A stretch of 56,486 bases of DNA, taken from an uncultured Sutterella sp. (lineage in GTDB: Bacteria; Pseudomonadota; Gammaproteobacteria; Burkholderiales; Burkholderiaceae_F). Location: positions 1 to 56,486 of the forward strand of contig UQOW01000012.1 of the NCBI GenBank assembly GCA_900542805.1. Direction: 5' to 3'. Below are positions 41,932 to 50,775 of the stretch, in pieces. The notes beneath the pieces were generated by a model, which worked only from the letters and a program-made list of their open reading frames with translations, was not told the origin of the DNA and ran no database searches. The first letter of the stretch is position 1. Every line of letters begins with the position of its first letter. The position numbers were made by a program, and so were the translations under genes.

Positions 41932-43680
41932 CTATCCGAGAATCTTTTTCACAAGGAAGTCGACGGTTTTATCCTCGGCAATCATGGTCTTTTTATCCAT
42001 GGCATCGCGTGCCGTGTACTCAAGTTCCCCGGTTTTCAATCCCCGTTCGCCGATGACGATGCGGTGCGGAACCCCGATTAATTCCCAGTCGGCAAACATC
42101 ACGCCAGCGCGTAAATCACGGTCGTCCAACATAACGTCGATTCCTTCTTTTTCTAAGGCATCGTGAAGCTTTTCGGCGGCTTTTCGTACCGCTTCGCTCT
42201 TTTTCAGGCCCATCGGGCAGATGACCACTTCAAAGGGCGCAATCTGCACGGGCCAGAGGATGCCTTTCTCGTCGTGGCGCTGCTCGATGGCGGCTCCCAA
42301 AAGGCGCGTCACGCCGATGCCGTAGCAACCCATTTCGATAAACCGGGGCTTGCCGTTTTCATCTAAAAAAGTTGCGTGCATGGATTCGGAATACTTGCGC
42401 CCGAGGTAAAAGACGTGACCGACTTCAATACCGCGCTGCAGCGCCAGAACACCCTTGCCGTCCGGGCTCTTGTCCCCGGCAACGACGTTTCTTAAGTCTG
42501 CGACTTTCGGTTCCGAAAGGTCGCGACCGAAATTCACACCCGTGTAGTGGAAGCCCGTTTCATTGGCACCGCAGCAAAAATCGGACATGTCTGCGACGGT
42601 CTTGTCGGCATACACGACAACATCGTCGGCAATGCCGACCGGGCCTAAACTACCCGGGGTGGCACCGCAAAAGTGATCGGCAATTTCCTTTTCCGTCGCA
42701 AAGCGGAAACCCTCTTTGAGCTCTTCTAATTTCCCGGCTTTGACTTCGTTTAAGTCGTGGTCGGCTCGAAGCAAAATGAGTACGATGCGAGGGGGAAGGG
42801 GATTGCCGTTTTCATCGACGGCATCTTGCGCGAGAACAATCGATTTGACACAACGCAGTAAGTCGATTCCGAGGAAAGGTGCGACGTCTTCGCACTTTTC
42901 CTTATTCGGGGTCGGGTGTTTAACCAAGGGCTCTTTAGCCTCATGTCGACCGTTTAAAACGGAAGCAGCCTCGGCAAGCTCAATATTGGCGGCATAGTCG
43001 CTTGTCGGACAGTAGGCAATCAAATCCTCGCCCACCTCGGCAATAACCTGAAATTCGTGCGAGCGAGAGCCGCCGATAGCCCCCGTGTCGGCGCGCACGG
43101 CACGGAACGTAAGGCCTAGGCGCGTAAAGATTTTCTCATACGCCTGATACATCGTATCATAGCTTTTTTGTGCGCCTTGGGTATCGCGGTCAAAACTATA
43201 GGCGTCTTTCATAATGAATTCGCGGGCGCGCATCACGCCGAAACGCGGACGGCGCTCATCGCGAAATTTCGTACGAATCTGGTAAAGATTGACCGGCAGT
43301 TGTCGCCAGCTCGTAATCTCGCTGCGCACGACATCGGTAATGACTTCTTCGCTCGTAGGCTGAATGACAAAATCGCGGTCATGGCGATCTTTAAAGCGTA
43401 AGAGCTCGGGCCCGTATTTGAGCCACCGACCCGATTCCTGCCACAATTCGGCCGGTTGCACAATCGGCATCGAAAGCTCTACGGAACCTGCACGCCGCAT
43501 TTCTTCTCGAATGATGCGTTCGATTTTTTCGATAACGCGATAGCCCATCGGCATGAGGGTATACACACCCGCGGCGAGCTTTTTAATCAACCCCGCCCGA
43601 ATTGAGTACACCTGACTGGGAATTTCCGCGTCCGAAGGCGCTTCCTTCAATGTTGAAATAAAAAATTGACTGGCACGCAT
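41932..43680 (-). CDS. proS: Prolyl-tRNA synthetase
   Basis: ProS charges tRNA-Pro. The 582-residue class II enzyme is of the bacterial type with an editing insertion. Visible parts are the start RASQFFISTLKEAPSDAE, motif 2 (FRDERRPRFGVMRAREFIMKD in part) and the INS editing domain (about 225-410). Motif 3 lies near GCYGIGVTRLLGA, and the C-terminal anticodon-binding domain is near IAPFEVVICPMG. Length agrees with E. coli (572). Confidence 0.98.
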   Translation of the reverse strand: MRASQFFISTLKEAPSDAEIPSQVYSIRAGLIKKLAAGVYTLMPMGYRVIEKIERIIREEMRRAGSVELSMPIVQPAELWQESGRWLKYGPELLRFKDRHDRDFVIQPTSEEVITDVVRSEITSWRQLPVNLYQIRTKFRDERRPRFGVMRAREFIMKDAYSFDRDTQGAQKSYDTMYQAYEKIFTRLGLTFRAVRADTGAIGGSRSHEFQVIAEVGEDLIAYCPTSDYAANIELAEAASVLNGRHEAKEPLVKHPTPNKEKCEDVAPFLGIDLLRCVKSIVLAQDAVDENGNPLPPRIVLILLRADHDLNEVKAGKLEELKEGFRFATEKEIADHFCGATPGSLGPVGIADDVVVYADKTVADMSDFCCGANETGFHYTGVNFGRDLSEPKVADLRNVVAGDKSPDGKGVLALQRGIEVGHVFYLGRKYSESMHATFLDENGKPRFIEMGCYGIGVTRLLGAAIEQRHDEKGILWPVQIAPFEVVICPMGLKKSEAVRKAAEKLHDALEKEGIDVMLDDRDLRAGVMFADWELIGVPHRIVIGERGLKTGELEYTARDAMDKKTMIAEDKTVDFLVKKILG

Positions 43681-43773
43681 AATTGGTCCTTCAAAAGCAA
43701 TCGATAGCCCGAAAAGGGTAAGATAAGGATTTTAAACAAACGCGCTACCGTACGAAACTTGCGAGGTGGTTTT

Positions 43774-45051
43774 TTGAAGATTTTCGGAGAGACTGAAAAC
43801 GGCGATGCAATGCGTCTTCGCGATAAGTTGCGCGACTCGGGAATCCTTTTTTCCGGCCGCGAGTTGTTCTCGTTTCTCGTTGCACGACTGCGCGAAATTC
43901 GCTTGTCGGAAACGGCTTCGGGCATGGCACTTGCCAGTCTATTGGGGATTGTCCCCGTTCTTGCGATTTCGCTTGCGATTTTTGCAGCGTTTCCGTCTTT
44001 TTCTTCCGAGCGTGAGGCGCTCGAGTCCCTGATTCTTACAAGCTTTATTCCCGAGCAGTACTCGGAAGTGATTGTGGCGTATTTGCGCGAATTCAGTTCT
44101 CATGCGGCGGGCCTTACAACCTTCGGTATCGTCGGCTTGATTATCACGGGCATTCTTTTAATTAACGGCCTATTTGTCACCATCAATCGCATCTTTCGGA
44201 TTCGCCGTGAGCGCCCCTTCGTGCAGCGCGTGCTCTTGTACTGGGCTCTTGTAACGGCCGGGCCCCTTTTTGTCGCCGTCAGCCTGTCATTTACGGGCAA
44301 AATCGCGGCTTTAACACTCGAAGGGGTCGACGCCGGGTTCTCGCGCTATTTTTACCCGCTCGGCGTCATTGCCCTGCAGACGCTTTGCTTTGCGGCCATT
44401 TATAAATTCGTTCCGTACTGCGTCGTACGGTTTCGCGATGCGCTTTTCGGGGGCTTGATCGTCTCGGTTGTCGGCCTTGTTGTCAAGCGCATCTTTGCCT
44501 ATTACGTGTCGGTGGGAACGTTTTCCAATATCTACGGGGCATTTGCGGCCTTGCCGGTTTTCATCCTCTGGATTTATGTCGCCTGGTACCTGTTTTTTGC
44601 CGGAGCGGCCATTACGGCCGTCATTCCGCAGCTTTTCTGCCGGCGTTGTGTGGACCACAGCAAGCCGGGCAATGACTTTTTCACCGCCTTGGCGTTTTTA
44701 AAGATTTTCGCGGATTTGGAAAAAGACAATCGGACGCCGATTTGTACACTCACGCAACTGACGCGCCTGACAGATACCCCTCAGCAGGATGTCCGTCGCG
44801 TCATGGAGGGTTTATCGGCAATTAATTACGTCAAAGCGCTTTCCGGAATTGAAAAGCAAGAGCGTTGGGTTTTCGTGGCCGATGTGAGAAAAGCAACGCT
44901 TCTGCCGGTGTTTCGGGCCTTTGTTTTAGACGACAGTAACGCTCTTGTGAGCGATGTGGCGGCCCCGGCTGCGCTTTGGACGGAAAAGCTCAAACACACC
45001 GAAGCGTTGAGTGCAACGCTTCAAACGGTATTTTCGTGGAAAAAAGTATGA
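43774..45051 (+). CDS. YihY/BrkB-family inner-membrane protein
   Basis: The roughly 425-residue protein has six hydrophobic helices in residues 45-300, with the family hallmarks ASLLGIVPVLAISLAIFAAFP and FGIVGLIITGILLINGLF. IYGAFAALPVFILWIYVAWY follows. A soluble C-terminal winged-helix-like part of about 110 residues comes last. Members were once called RNase BN but are not nucleases; the role is unknown. I prefer TTG at 43774, because GAGGTG lies 5-7 bases upstream; ATG at 43810 is the other candidate. The stop overlaps tsaB (ATGA), opening a six-gene chain. Confidence 0.87.
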   Translation: MKIFGETENGDAMRLRDKLRDSGILFSGRELFSFLVARLREIRLSETASGMALASLLGIVPVLAISLAIFAAFPSFSSEREALESLILTSFIPEQYSEVIVAYLREFSSHAAGLTTFGIVGLIITGILLINGLFVTINRIFRIRRERPFVQRVLLYWALVTAGPLFVAVSLSFTGKIAALTLEGVDAGFSRYFYPLGVIALQTLCFAAIYKFVPYCVVRFRDALFGGLIVSVVGLVVKRIFAYYVSVGTFSNIYGAFAALPVFILWIYVAWYLFFAGAAITAVIPQLFCRRCVDHSKPGNDFFTALAFLKIFADLEKDNRTPICTLTQLTRLTDTPQQDVRRVMEGLSAINYVKALSGIEKQERWVFVADVRKATLLPVFRAFVLDDSNALVSDVAAPAALWTEKLKHTEALSATLQTVFSWKKV

Positions 45052-45749
45052 CTTTTGAGAGAATTTTGGCCTTGGATACGGCAACGGAAACCGTGTCGGT
45101 GGCGCTTTTAGACGGTCCCCGTCGTTTTTATCAATCCGATGCGCAGTACAACCGGCATTCCGAGCAGATTCTGCCCTTTGTCGATACGGTCTTAAAAGAA
45201 AGCGGCTTGACGCTTAGGGACATCGATGCCATTGCGTTCGGAGCGGGCCCGGGCGCTTTTACGGGACTACGCGTGGCATGCGGGGTGGCTCAGGGGCTCG
45301 GATGGGCGACCGAAAAGCCCCTGGTGGCCGTTTCAAATCTGGAAGCCGTTGCCGTCAAGGATCAATTCGAAGGTCGCATTCTTGTCGCTCTCGATGCTCG
45401 CATGAAAGAGTGTTACGTCGCTGCCTACGAAGTTAAGGGCCGTTTTCTTTGCTCAACGCTTTTAGAGGCCCTCGTCGCTAAGCCCGAGGACTTGGAGGCC
45501 TTGTGTGAGAGAATCGGGGCAACAGCCGTCTCGGGTGATGCCTTCAATCGATATGCCGATTGCATTGACCTTCCCGGCAGCGTGCGGGTCTTGGAGAAAA
45601 GTCCGGCTACGGCCCTTGAGATTGCCGTACTCGCGAAAAAAAGAGCGCAAGACGGCAAAACCGTCACGGCTCTTAATGCCGCACCGATTTATGTGAGAAA
45701 TCGCGTGGCGCTGACTATCGATGAGCGCGCCAAAGGGGTTAAGCTTTAA
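45048..45749 (+). CDS. tsaB: tRNA threonylcarbamoyladenosine biosynthesis protein TsaB
   Basis: TsaB is the scaffold partner of TsaD in making the t6A modification on tRNAs that read ANN codons. At 233 residues it matches the family. Key parts are ILALDTATETVSVALL at the start (ASKHA fold) and the GAGPGAFTGLRVACGVAQGL segment that forms the helical dimer face. ATG at 45048 overlaps the preceding stop and is preferred over an open upstream frame. It overlaps rimI by one base (TAATG). Confidence 0.95.
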   Translation: MTFERILALDTATETVSVALLDGPRRFYQSDAQYNRHSEQILPFVDTVLKESGLTLRDIDAIAFGAGPGAFTGLRVACGVAQGLGWATEKPLVAVSNLEAVAVKDQFEGRILVALDARMKECYVAAYEVKGRFLCSTLLEALVAKPEDLEALCERIGATAVSGDAFNRYADCIDLPGSVRVLEKSPATALEIAVLAKKRAQDGKTVTALNAAPIYVRNRVALTIDERAKGVKL

Positions 45750-46201
45750 TGGTGATGCCGGACTTAACGTTTCGTGCCATGCAGCCGAGCGATGCCCCGG
45801 CTGTAGCCGAGCTTGCGCGGCAGGCCGACCCCTTTTCTTGGACGGTTAAGGATTTCCTTACGGCCGCAAAAGCCGGAAACATCGTGACGCTCGGCTTTAC
45901 GGGTGACGTTTTGGTCGGCTTTTACGTCTTACGCCTGGTACTCGATGAAAGCGAGCTCATGGACATTGCGGTCGCCCCGGCCCATCAATCCCGCGGCTTC
46001 GGACGCGCGCTTCTGACCGACGCGCTTAAAACCGCTAAACTTTCAGGCGCTCGCCTGATGCACTTGGAGGTTCGCATCGGCAATGTTCGCGCCAAGGCAC
46101 TTTATGAGTCCTTCGGATTTAAGTCCGATGCGGTGCGACGCAAGTACTACAGGACGGCAACCGGACGCGAAGATGCCGTTTTAATGACCTTGGGCTTTTG
46201 A
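45749..46201 (+). CDS. rimI: Ribosomal protein S18 alanine N-acetyltransferase
   Basis: RimI acetylates the N-terminal alanine of ribosomal protein S18. The 150-residue GNAT protein has the acetyl-CoA loop HQSRGFGRALL at about residue 76, preceded by the strand LMDIAVAP. It also has LEVRIGNVRAKALYESFGF and the RKYYR end typical of RimI. tsaB-rimI adjacency is widespread and supports both calls. Another N-alpha-acetyltransferase function cannot be excluded. Confidence 0.93.
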   Translation: MVMPDLTFRAMQPSDAPAVAELARQADPFSWTVKDFLTAAKAGNIVTLGFTGDVLVGFYVLRLVLDESELMDIAVAPAHQSRGFGRALLTDALKTAKLSGARLMHLEVRIGNVRAKALYESFGFKSDAVRRKYYRTATGREDAVLMTLGF

Positions 46202-46208
46202 AAAACGC

Positions 46209-47060
46209 ATGCCGCTTACAAAGACACAAAGTGAAATTTGGCAGGCCATGGATATCGGTCCGCAGTGGATTGAGCGCGATAAGCCCGACTCCCTCTTGCT
46301 CCCCCCGAACGAGGACTTGTCGGCAGCGACCGCCCCTCGAAAAGAGTCGGTCGACAGAGCGCCGGAGCCTACCCCGCTTGCCCGAAACCCTGTCGTAACG
46401 GCAAGAGCTAAAAGCGCAGTAGAACGTAAAGACTCTCCTAAAGCACTTTCGGTTCAAGACAATGCAATCCTTCAAGAAGAAGCGAAAACCGCTTCCTGGG
46501 AAGAACTTTTTTCACTTGTTTCTCAATGCCGAGCCTGCCCCATGGCCGCTACGCGCAAACACTGCGTTTTTGCCGACGGCAAGCCGGGCTGTCCGATTGT
46601 CATTGTCGGTGAGGCTCCCGGACGAGACGAAGACCTCGAAGGAGTTCCGTTTGTCGGGAAAAGCGGGCAACTACTCACACGCATCCTCGAGTGTCTGAAA
46701 TGGAGGCGGGGCGTTGATGTGGCCATTGTCAACGTCTTAAAGTGCCGTCCGCCCGATAACCGGGACCCCAGGCCCGAGGAAACGGCTTGTTGCGCGGCGT
46801 TTTTGGATCGCCAGTTGGAGCTGTTAAATCCCGAAGTCTTGATTTTGATGGGGCGCTTTGCTATCGATCGCCTTCTCGGGACGGATGCGCCCGTCGGAAG
46901 ACTGCGCGGGACGGCGCACTCGGTGACCGTCGCAGGTCACAAGGTGCCCGCCGTCGTTACGTACCACCCTTCGTACCTCCTTCGCAATCCCGTGGATAAA
47001 GAAAAAAGTTGGCAGGATTTTTGTTTGGCCAAGCGTCTTTTCGTCGAGGGTCGGTCATGA
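46209..47060 (+). CDS. Uracil-DNA glycosylase, family 4-like (iron-sulfur)
   Basis: This 283-residue protein is predicted to remove uracil from DNA. A non-conserved, Pro/Ser-rich N-terminus of about 95 residues precedes the catalytic domain. There one sees CRACPM (two cluster cysteines), GEAPGRDEDLEGVPFVGKSG (active-site motif), NVLKCRPPDNRDP and a further cysteine in ETACCAAF, completing a 4Fe-4S site. TYHPSYLLRNP, the second DNA-contact motif, is present. The family also includes SPO1 polymerase-related proteins. It overlaps holC by four bases. Confidence 0.92.
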   Translation: MPLTKTQSEIWQAMDIGPQWIERDKPDSLLLPPNEDLSAATAPRKESVDRAPEPTPLARNPVVTARAKSAVERKDSPKALSVQDNAILQEEAKTASWEELFSLVSQCRACPMAATRKHCVFADGKPGCPIVIVGEAPGRDEDLEGVPFVGKSGQLLTRILECLKWRRGVDVAIVNVLKCRPPDNRDPRPEETACCAAFLDRQLELLNPEVLILMGRFAIDRLLGTDAPVGRLRGTAHSVTVAGHKVPAVVTYHPSYLLRNPVDKEKSWQDFCLAKRLFVEGRS

Positions 47061-47494
47061 AGCAACTCGACTTTCACTACAATGTGATGCGCCGCACGAT
47101 TTACGCCTGCAAATTGGTAAAAAAAGTGACGGGACTCGGCTTGACGGCTGCGCTGTGGTCGCGTGATGAGGCGTTTTTAAAGACGGTTTACGACGACTTA
47201 TGGCGCTTTGAGGATATGGCGTTTATTGCGCACGCGTGGGCCGGATCTGCGACTCAAAGCGAAAGCCCGGTCGTTTTTTCAACCGACATTGCATCTTTGA
47301 GCGGTCGCGACGTCTTGGTGCTTCTTGATGACAACGTGCCGGACAATTGGCGCGAAGTTTTTGACGGATTTGACCGCGTGGTCGATATCGTCGGGAAAAG
47401 TCCGGAGGAGCTTACGGCCTCGCGCGCCCGTTACCGTCTTTATAAAGCCTCGGGAGTCCCGCTTAAGGCCTACGATAGGAGTAAGTCAGCATGA
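47057..47494 (+). CDS. holC: DNA polymerase III chi subunit
   Basis: HolC links the clamp loader to single-stranded DNA-binding protein. The 145-residue sequence begins KQLDFHYNV, continues through VTGLGLTAALWSRDEAFLKTVYDDLW, and ends near RYRLYKASGVPLKAYDRS, as in chi. ATG at 47057 lies in an ATGA overlap with the glycosylase stop. An open frame runs further upstream but is not needed. The last residues overlap the next gene by 4 bases. Confidence 0.93.
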   Translation: MKQLDFHYNVMRRTIYACKLVKKVTGLGLTAALWSRDEAFLKTVYDDLWRFEDMAFIAHAWAGSATQSESPVVFSTDIASLSGRDVLVLLDDNVPDNWREVFDGFDRVVDIVGKSPEELTASRARYRLYKASGVPLKAYDRSKSA

Positions 47495-47916
47495 CGGAGA
47501 CAACGTCGACAGTGCTCACACAAGAAGTTCCCTACAACTGGGACGAGTTAAAAAGTCTTGCTGCAAAAAGAACCGAGCCGGTTGTCCGCGTCCCGATTCC
47601 TGAGGCGCCGACACGAGACAAGGTGCCGGGTATCCCCCGTCGGGAGCCTCCTGCAACTGTTGTGCGAGAGGCCGCAAAGACTCTTTCTTCTTCGGAGGAA
47701 TCGAAGCCTACGCCATTTACACAGGCACAAAAGGAAGCGTTGATCGCCGATATAAGCCGCAAGGTCTCCGAGCAGCTTTTCGAAGAAATTGATTTGGTGG
47801 TCGAACTTGCACTTAAGAAAACGCGCGCCCATTTGAAGGCCGATATTCAAAAGGCCGTTGCCATTAACGTCACGCGCTGCGTGCGTGAGGTCGTGGAAAA
47901 AGAAAAGGCTCTGTAG
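47491..47916 (+). CDS. Hypothetical protein at the end of the holC operon
   Basis: I do not recognise this 141-residue protein with certainty. The first 85 residues are polar, rich in Pro, Arg, Thr and Ser (RVPIPEAPTRDK), and look disordered. The last 55 form a probable amphipathic helix pair (SRKVSEQLFEEIDLVVELAL, then KADIQKAVAINVTRCVREVVEK). The layout recalls small proteins found after holC in Burkholderiales (DUF2486-like), a tentative link. The ATGA overlap with holC shows it is translated. Its stop directly abuts the stop of the convergent exporter gene. Confidence 0.75.
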   Translation: MTETTSTVLTQEVPYNWDELKSLAAKRTEPVVRVPIPEAPTRDKVPGIPRREPPATVVREAAKTLSSSEESKPTPFTQAQKEALIADISRKVSEQLFEEIDLVVELALKKTRAHLKADIQKAVAINVTRCVREVVEKEKAL

Positions 47917-48483
47917 TCAGACCATGAGCGCCACGGCACCGAGTGCAAAAAACAGGACGGCACAGACAATGTGAATCAGCCGAATCGGAAGCTTTTTGGC
48001 AAGAGTATCGCCTAAAAAGACCGCCGGTACGTCGGCAATGAGCATGCCGAGTGTAGTTCCGAAGACAACAGCGGGGGCGTTGCCGTAGTGGGCGGCAAGG
48101 CCGACGGTGGCCATTTGCGTTTTGTCACCCATTTCCGCGAGAAAGAACGTCACGAGGGTAATGCCGAATACGCCGAAGCGTTGCAAGGCCGGGTTATCCA
48201 AAAGCCCGCCGTCTTCTTTATCGGGAATGAGCATCCAGACGGCCACGGTCCAAAAACCTCCGACCAAAAGGATTTTGAGTGTTGTCGGTCCGAGAACCGT
48301 TGTAATCCAAGCGCCGAGCGCTCCGGCAAAGCCGTGGTTTAAAAGCGTAGCAACAAAAATCCCGAGCACAATCGGGACGGATCTGTGGAATCGGGCAGCA
48401 AGAAGAAACGCCAAGAGCTGTGTCTTATCGCCCATTTCCGCTAACACGACGGAAAGGGTGCTGACAAACATCGACTCGAACAT
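47917..48483 (-). CDS. TMEM165/GDT1-family (UPF0016) cation exporter
   Basis: This 188-residue membrane protein has six helices in two homologous halves. Each bears the family motif E-x-G-D-K-[ST]: VLAEMGDKTQLLAFLLA near residue 12 and FFLAEMGDKTQMATVGLA near 115. Family members move Mn2+ or Ca2+ out of the cytosol (MneA/MntX-like in bacteria). It starts 12 bases after rpe on the same strand, so it is likely co-transcribed. No manganese riboswitch is visible because it has no leader of its own. Confidence 0.9.
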   Translation of the reverse strand: MFESMFVSTLSVVLAEMGDKTQLLAFLLAARFHRSVPIVLGIFVATLLNHGFAGALGAWITTVLGPTTLKILLVGGFWTVAVWMLIPDKEDGGLLDNPALQRFGVFGITLVTFFLAEMGDKTQMATVGLAAHYGNAPAVVFGTTLGMLIADVPAVFLGDTLAKKLPIRLIHIVCAVLFFALGAVALMV

Positions 48484-48495
48484 AAAGGGCTTTCT

Positions 48496-49248
48496 TCAGT
48501 TGCTTCCCGAGGTGCGATTGATTTGCTCTTCGCGGCGATTGCGCGCATAAGTTGCTTTGCAGATCGCGTCTTTAAAGGCTGAAATGACGGTTAAATATCC
48601 CGTGGCGTCGCGTTTACCGAAAACGGCCGACCCGGCCACGATGACGTTGGCACCGGCCAGGACAATCTGACCGACGTTTTGCGGATTGATGCCGCCGTCC
48701 ACTTCAAGAAGAATTTCGTGACCTGTGGTGCTGTAGTGGTTTTCAAGGAGTTCGCGAACCGCGGCAATCTTAGAAAGAGAGGCCTCGATAAAGGACTGAC
48801 CGCCGAAACCCGGATTCACACTCATAATGAGAACAAGGTCGACCTTGTCAATCACGTACCGAAGAGTATCGATCGGCGTTGCCGGATTAAAGGCAAGGCC
48901 GGCCTTGGCACCGGTTTCGCGAATCACCGAAAGCGTACGATCTAAGTGCTTTGTCGCTTCGGCGTGAATCGTGACGTAGTCGGCTCCGGCCTTGGCAAAA
49001 AGCGTAGCCGCCGCATCGGTCGGTTCGACCATCAGATGCGCATCAATCGGTGCGGTTGTTCTTTTGCGCAGGCTCTTTAAGACGCCCGGTCCGATTGTCA
49101 GATTCGGCACGAAGTGGTTGTCCATGGCATCGAAATGAATCCAATCGGCCCCGGCCCGTACGACCGAATCAACCTCGTTTCCGAGTTCGGCAAAATCGGC
49201 TGAGAGAATCGAGGGGGCAATGAGCACGGGCGGATTGTAGATAGCCAT
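48496..49248 (-). CDS. rpe: Ribulose-phosphate 3-epimerase
   Basis: Rpe interconverts ribulose-5-phosphate and xylulose-5-phosphate in the pentose phosphate pathway. The metal-dependent TIM-barrel shows APSILSADFAELGNEV, the HFDAMDNHFVPN metal site, HLMVE, MSVNPGFGGQSF and EVDGGINPQN. The 250-residue length includes an extra C-terminal tail of about 25 residues beyond the usual enzyme. Rpe and many relatives use Fe2+ or Mn2+, which may relate to the cation exporter encoded just downstream. Confidence 0.96.
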   Translation of the reverse strand: MAIYNPPVLIAPSILSADFAELGNEVDSVVRAGADWIHFDAMDNHFVPNLTIGPGVLKSLRKRTTAPIDAHLMVEPTDAAATLFAKAGADYVTIHAEATKHLDRTLSVIRETGAKAGLAFNPATPIDTLRYVIDKVDLVLIMSVNPGFGGQSFIEASLSKIAAVRELLENHYSTTGHEILLEVDGGINPQNVGQIVLAGANVIVAGSAVFGKRDATGYLTVISAFKDAICKATYARNRREEQINRTSGSN

Positions 49249-49364
49249 GGCGTAAAGTCCTTAGTGATTTTGTTCGAGAACGAACTGTGGCGAAAGTATA
49301 GGCATTCTGCTCGATCTTTGCGGTACTATATGTCCTTTCAAATCCACAGTAAAGGTTATCGGAC

Positions 49365-50612
49365 ATGTCGACAATCGTTCAAAAGTACGGCGGAACCTCC
49401 ATGGGGTCGACCGACCGCATTAAGAATGTCGCGCGCCGTGTGGCCAAATGGCACCGTGCCGGGCACAGGATGGTCGTGGTCGTTTCAGCGATGAGCGGAG
49501 AGACCAACCGCTTGATTGCTCTGGCTAAGGAAATAATGCCTAACCCCGACCCGCGAGAACTCGATGTCATCGCGAGCACAGGCGAGCAAGTCAGTATCGG
49601 ACTGCTCGCGATGGCCTTAAAGGCCATCGGCATCGAAGCCGTGAGTTACAACGGCACCCAAGTGGGCATGCATACGGATTCGGCCTACACGAAGGCGCGC
49701 ATCGAAAGCATCGATGCTGGTCCGATTAAAAGTGCATTGGATGCCGGAAAGATCGTCATCGTCGCGGGCTTTCAGGGTCAGGACTCCGAAGGAAACGTCA
49801 CGACCCTCGGTCGCGGCGGGTCGGATACATCGGCCGTGGCGCTTGCCGTCGCGCTTCATGCCGACGAGTGCCTGATTTACACCGATGTGGACGGCGTTTA
49901 TACAACCGATCCTCGCATTGAACCGAAGGCGCGTCGCCTGCGTGTCGTAAGTTCCGAAGAGATGCTCGAGCTCGCGAGCTTAGGGTCCAAAGTCCTTCAG
50001 ACGCGCAGCGTTGAATTTGCCGACAAGTACAAGATGCCGATTCGGGTTTTGTCAAGTTTAACCGACCCCGATATGCCGCTCAGTGAGGAAGAAAACTCCG
50101 GCACGTTAATTACCGTCAATGAGAATCAGACTATGGAAAAACCGCTTATTTCCGGCATTGCCTTTACCAAAGCCGAAGCCAAAATTACCTTGATTAAGGT
50201 TCCGAATATTCCGGGTGTCGCCTATAAGATTTTGGGCCCGATCGAACACCACAATATCGATATCGATATGATTGTTCAGAACGTCGGCTTGGACGGGACA
50301 ACGGACTTTTCCTTCCTGTTGCCGCGCTCGGATTTGGATAATGTCTTAAAGATTATTCGTGAGGAAATCTATCCGCAAACGGGCGAGCTTGATGTGCATA
50401 CTTCGACCTCGGTGGCCAAGGTCAGCGTCGTCGGCGTCGGCATGCGCACGCATGCGAACGTCGCGAGTACTGCTTTCGAGGCCCTGGCGAAAGAAGGTAT
50501 CAACATTTTGATGATCGGTACATCGGAAATTAAATTGAGTGTCGTCATCGAGGATAAGTACATGGAGCTTGCCGTTCGAGCCTTGCACGAGGCTTTCGGC
50601 TTGGATAAATAG
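49365..50612 (+). CDS. lysC: Aspartate kinase
   Basis: Aspartokinase starts the lysine, threonine, methionine and diaminopimelate pathway. The 415-residue monofunctional enzyme begins IVQKYGGTSMG. GRGGSDTSAVALAVAL and the YTDVDGVYTTDPR substrate loop follow. Two ACT domains from about residue 265 (ITLIKVPNIPGVAYKIL, and VGVGMRTHANVASTAFEALA) imply feedback control by end products, as in beta- and actinobacterial enzymes. There may be an internal start giving a separate regulatory subunit. GGTTATCGG before the ATG is only a weak ribosome site. Confidence 0.97.
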   Translation: MSTIVQKYGGTSMGSTDRIKNVARRVAKWHRAGHRMVVVVSAMSGETNRLIALAKEIMPNPDPRELDVIASTGEQVSIGLLAMALKAIGIEAVSYNGTQVGMHTDSAYTKARIESIDAGPIKSALDAGKIVIVAGFQGQDSEGNVTTLGRGGSDTSAVALAVALHADECLIYTDVDGVYTTDPRIEPKARRLRVVSSEEMLELASLGSKVLQTRSVEFADKYKMPIRVLSSLTDPDMPLSEEENSGTLITVNENQTMEKPLISGIAFTKAEAKITLIKVPNIPGVAYKILGPIEHHNIDIDMIVQNVGLDGTTDFSFLLPRSDLDNVLKIIREEIYPQTGELDVHTSTSVAKVSVVGVGMRTHANVASTAFEALAKEGINILMIGTSEIKLSVVIEDKYMELAVRALHEAFGLDK

Positions 50613-50775
50613 GCTTTCCGACTGACAAAAACGTATGCGCGCATCGGAGTAATTCCCTTGCGGGCATCCTTTTTTGCACTTTTGCCCCATAAAAAGCTTA
50701 AAGCTTCGGTGCCTCTTTTTTGATCGTGAAGGCGTGTAGTATTGCTTTCGGACAATTTCAATGAGGTAGGGACCT

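Noticed and set aside
44976..45047. Upstream extension of tsaB into the YihY-type gene
   Set aside because: The ATGA start at 45048 gives the family N-terminus; the extension is only an open frame.
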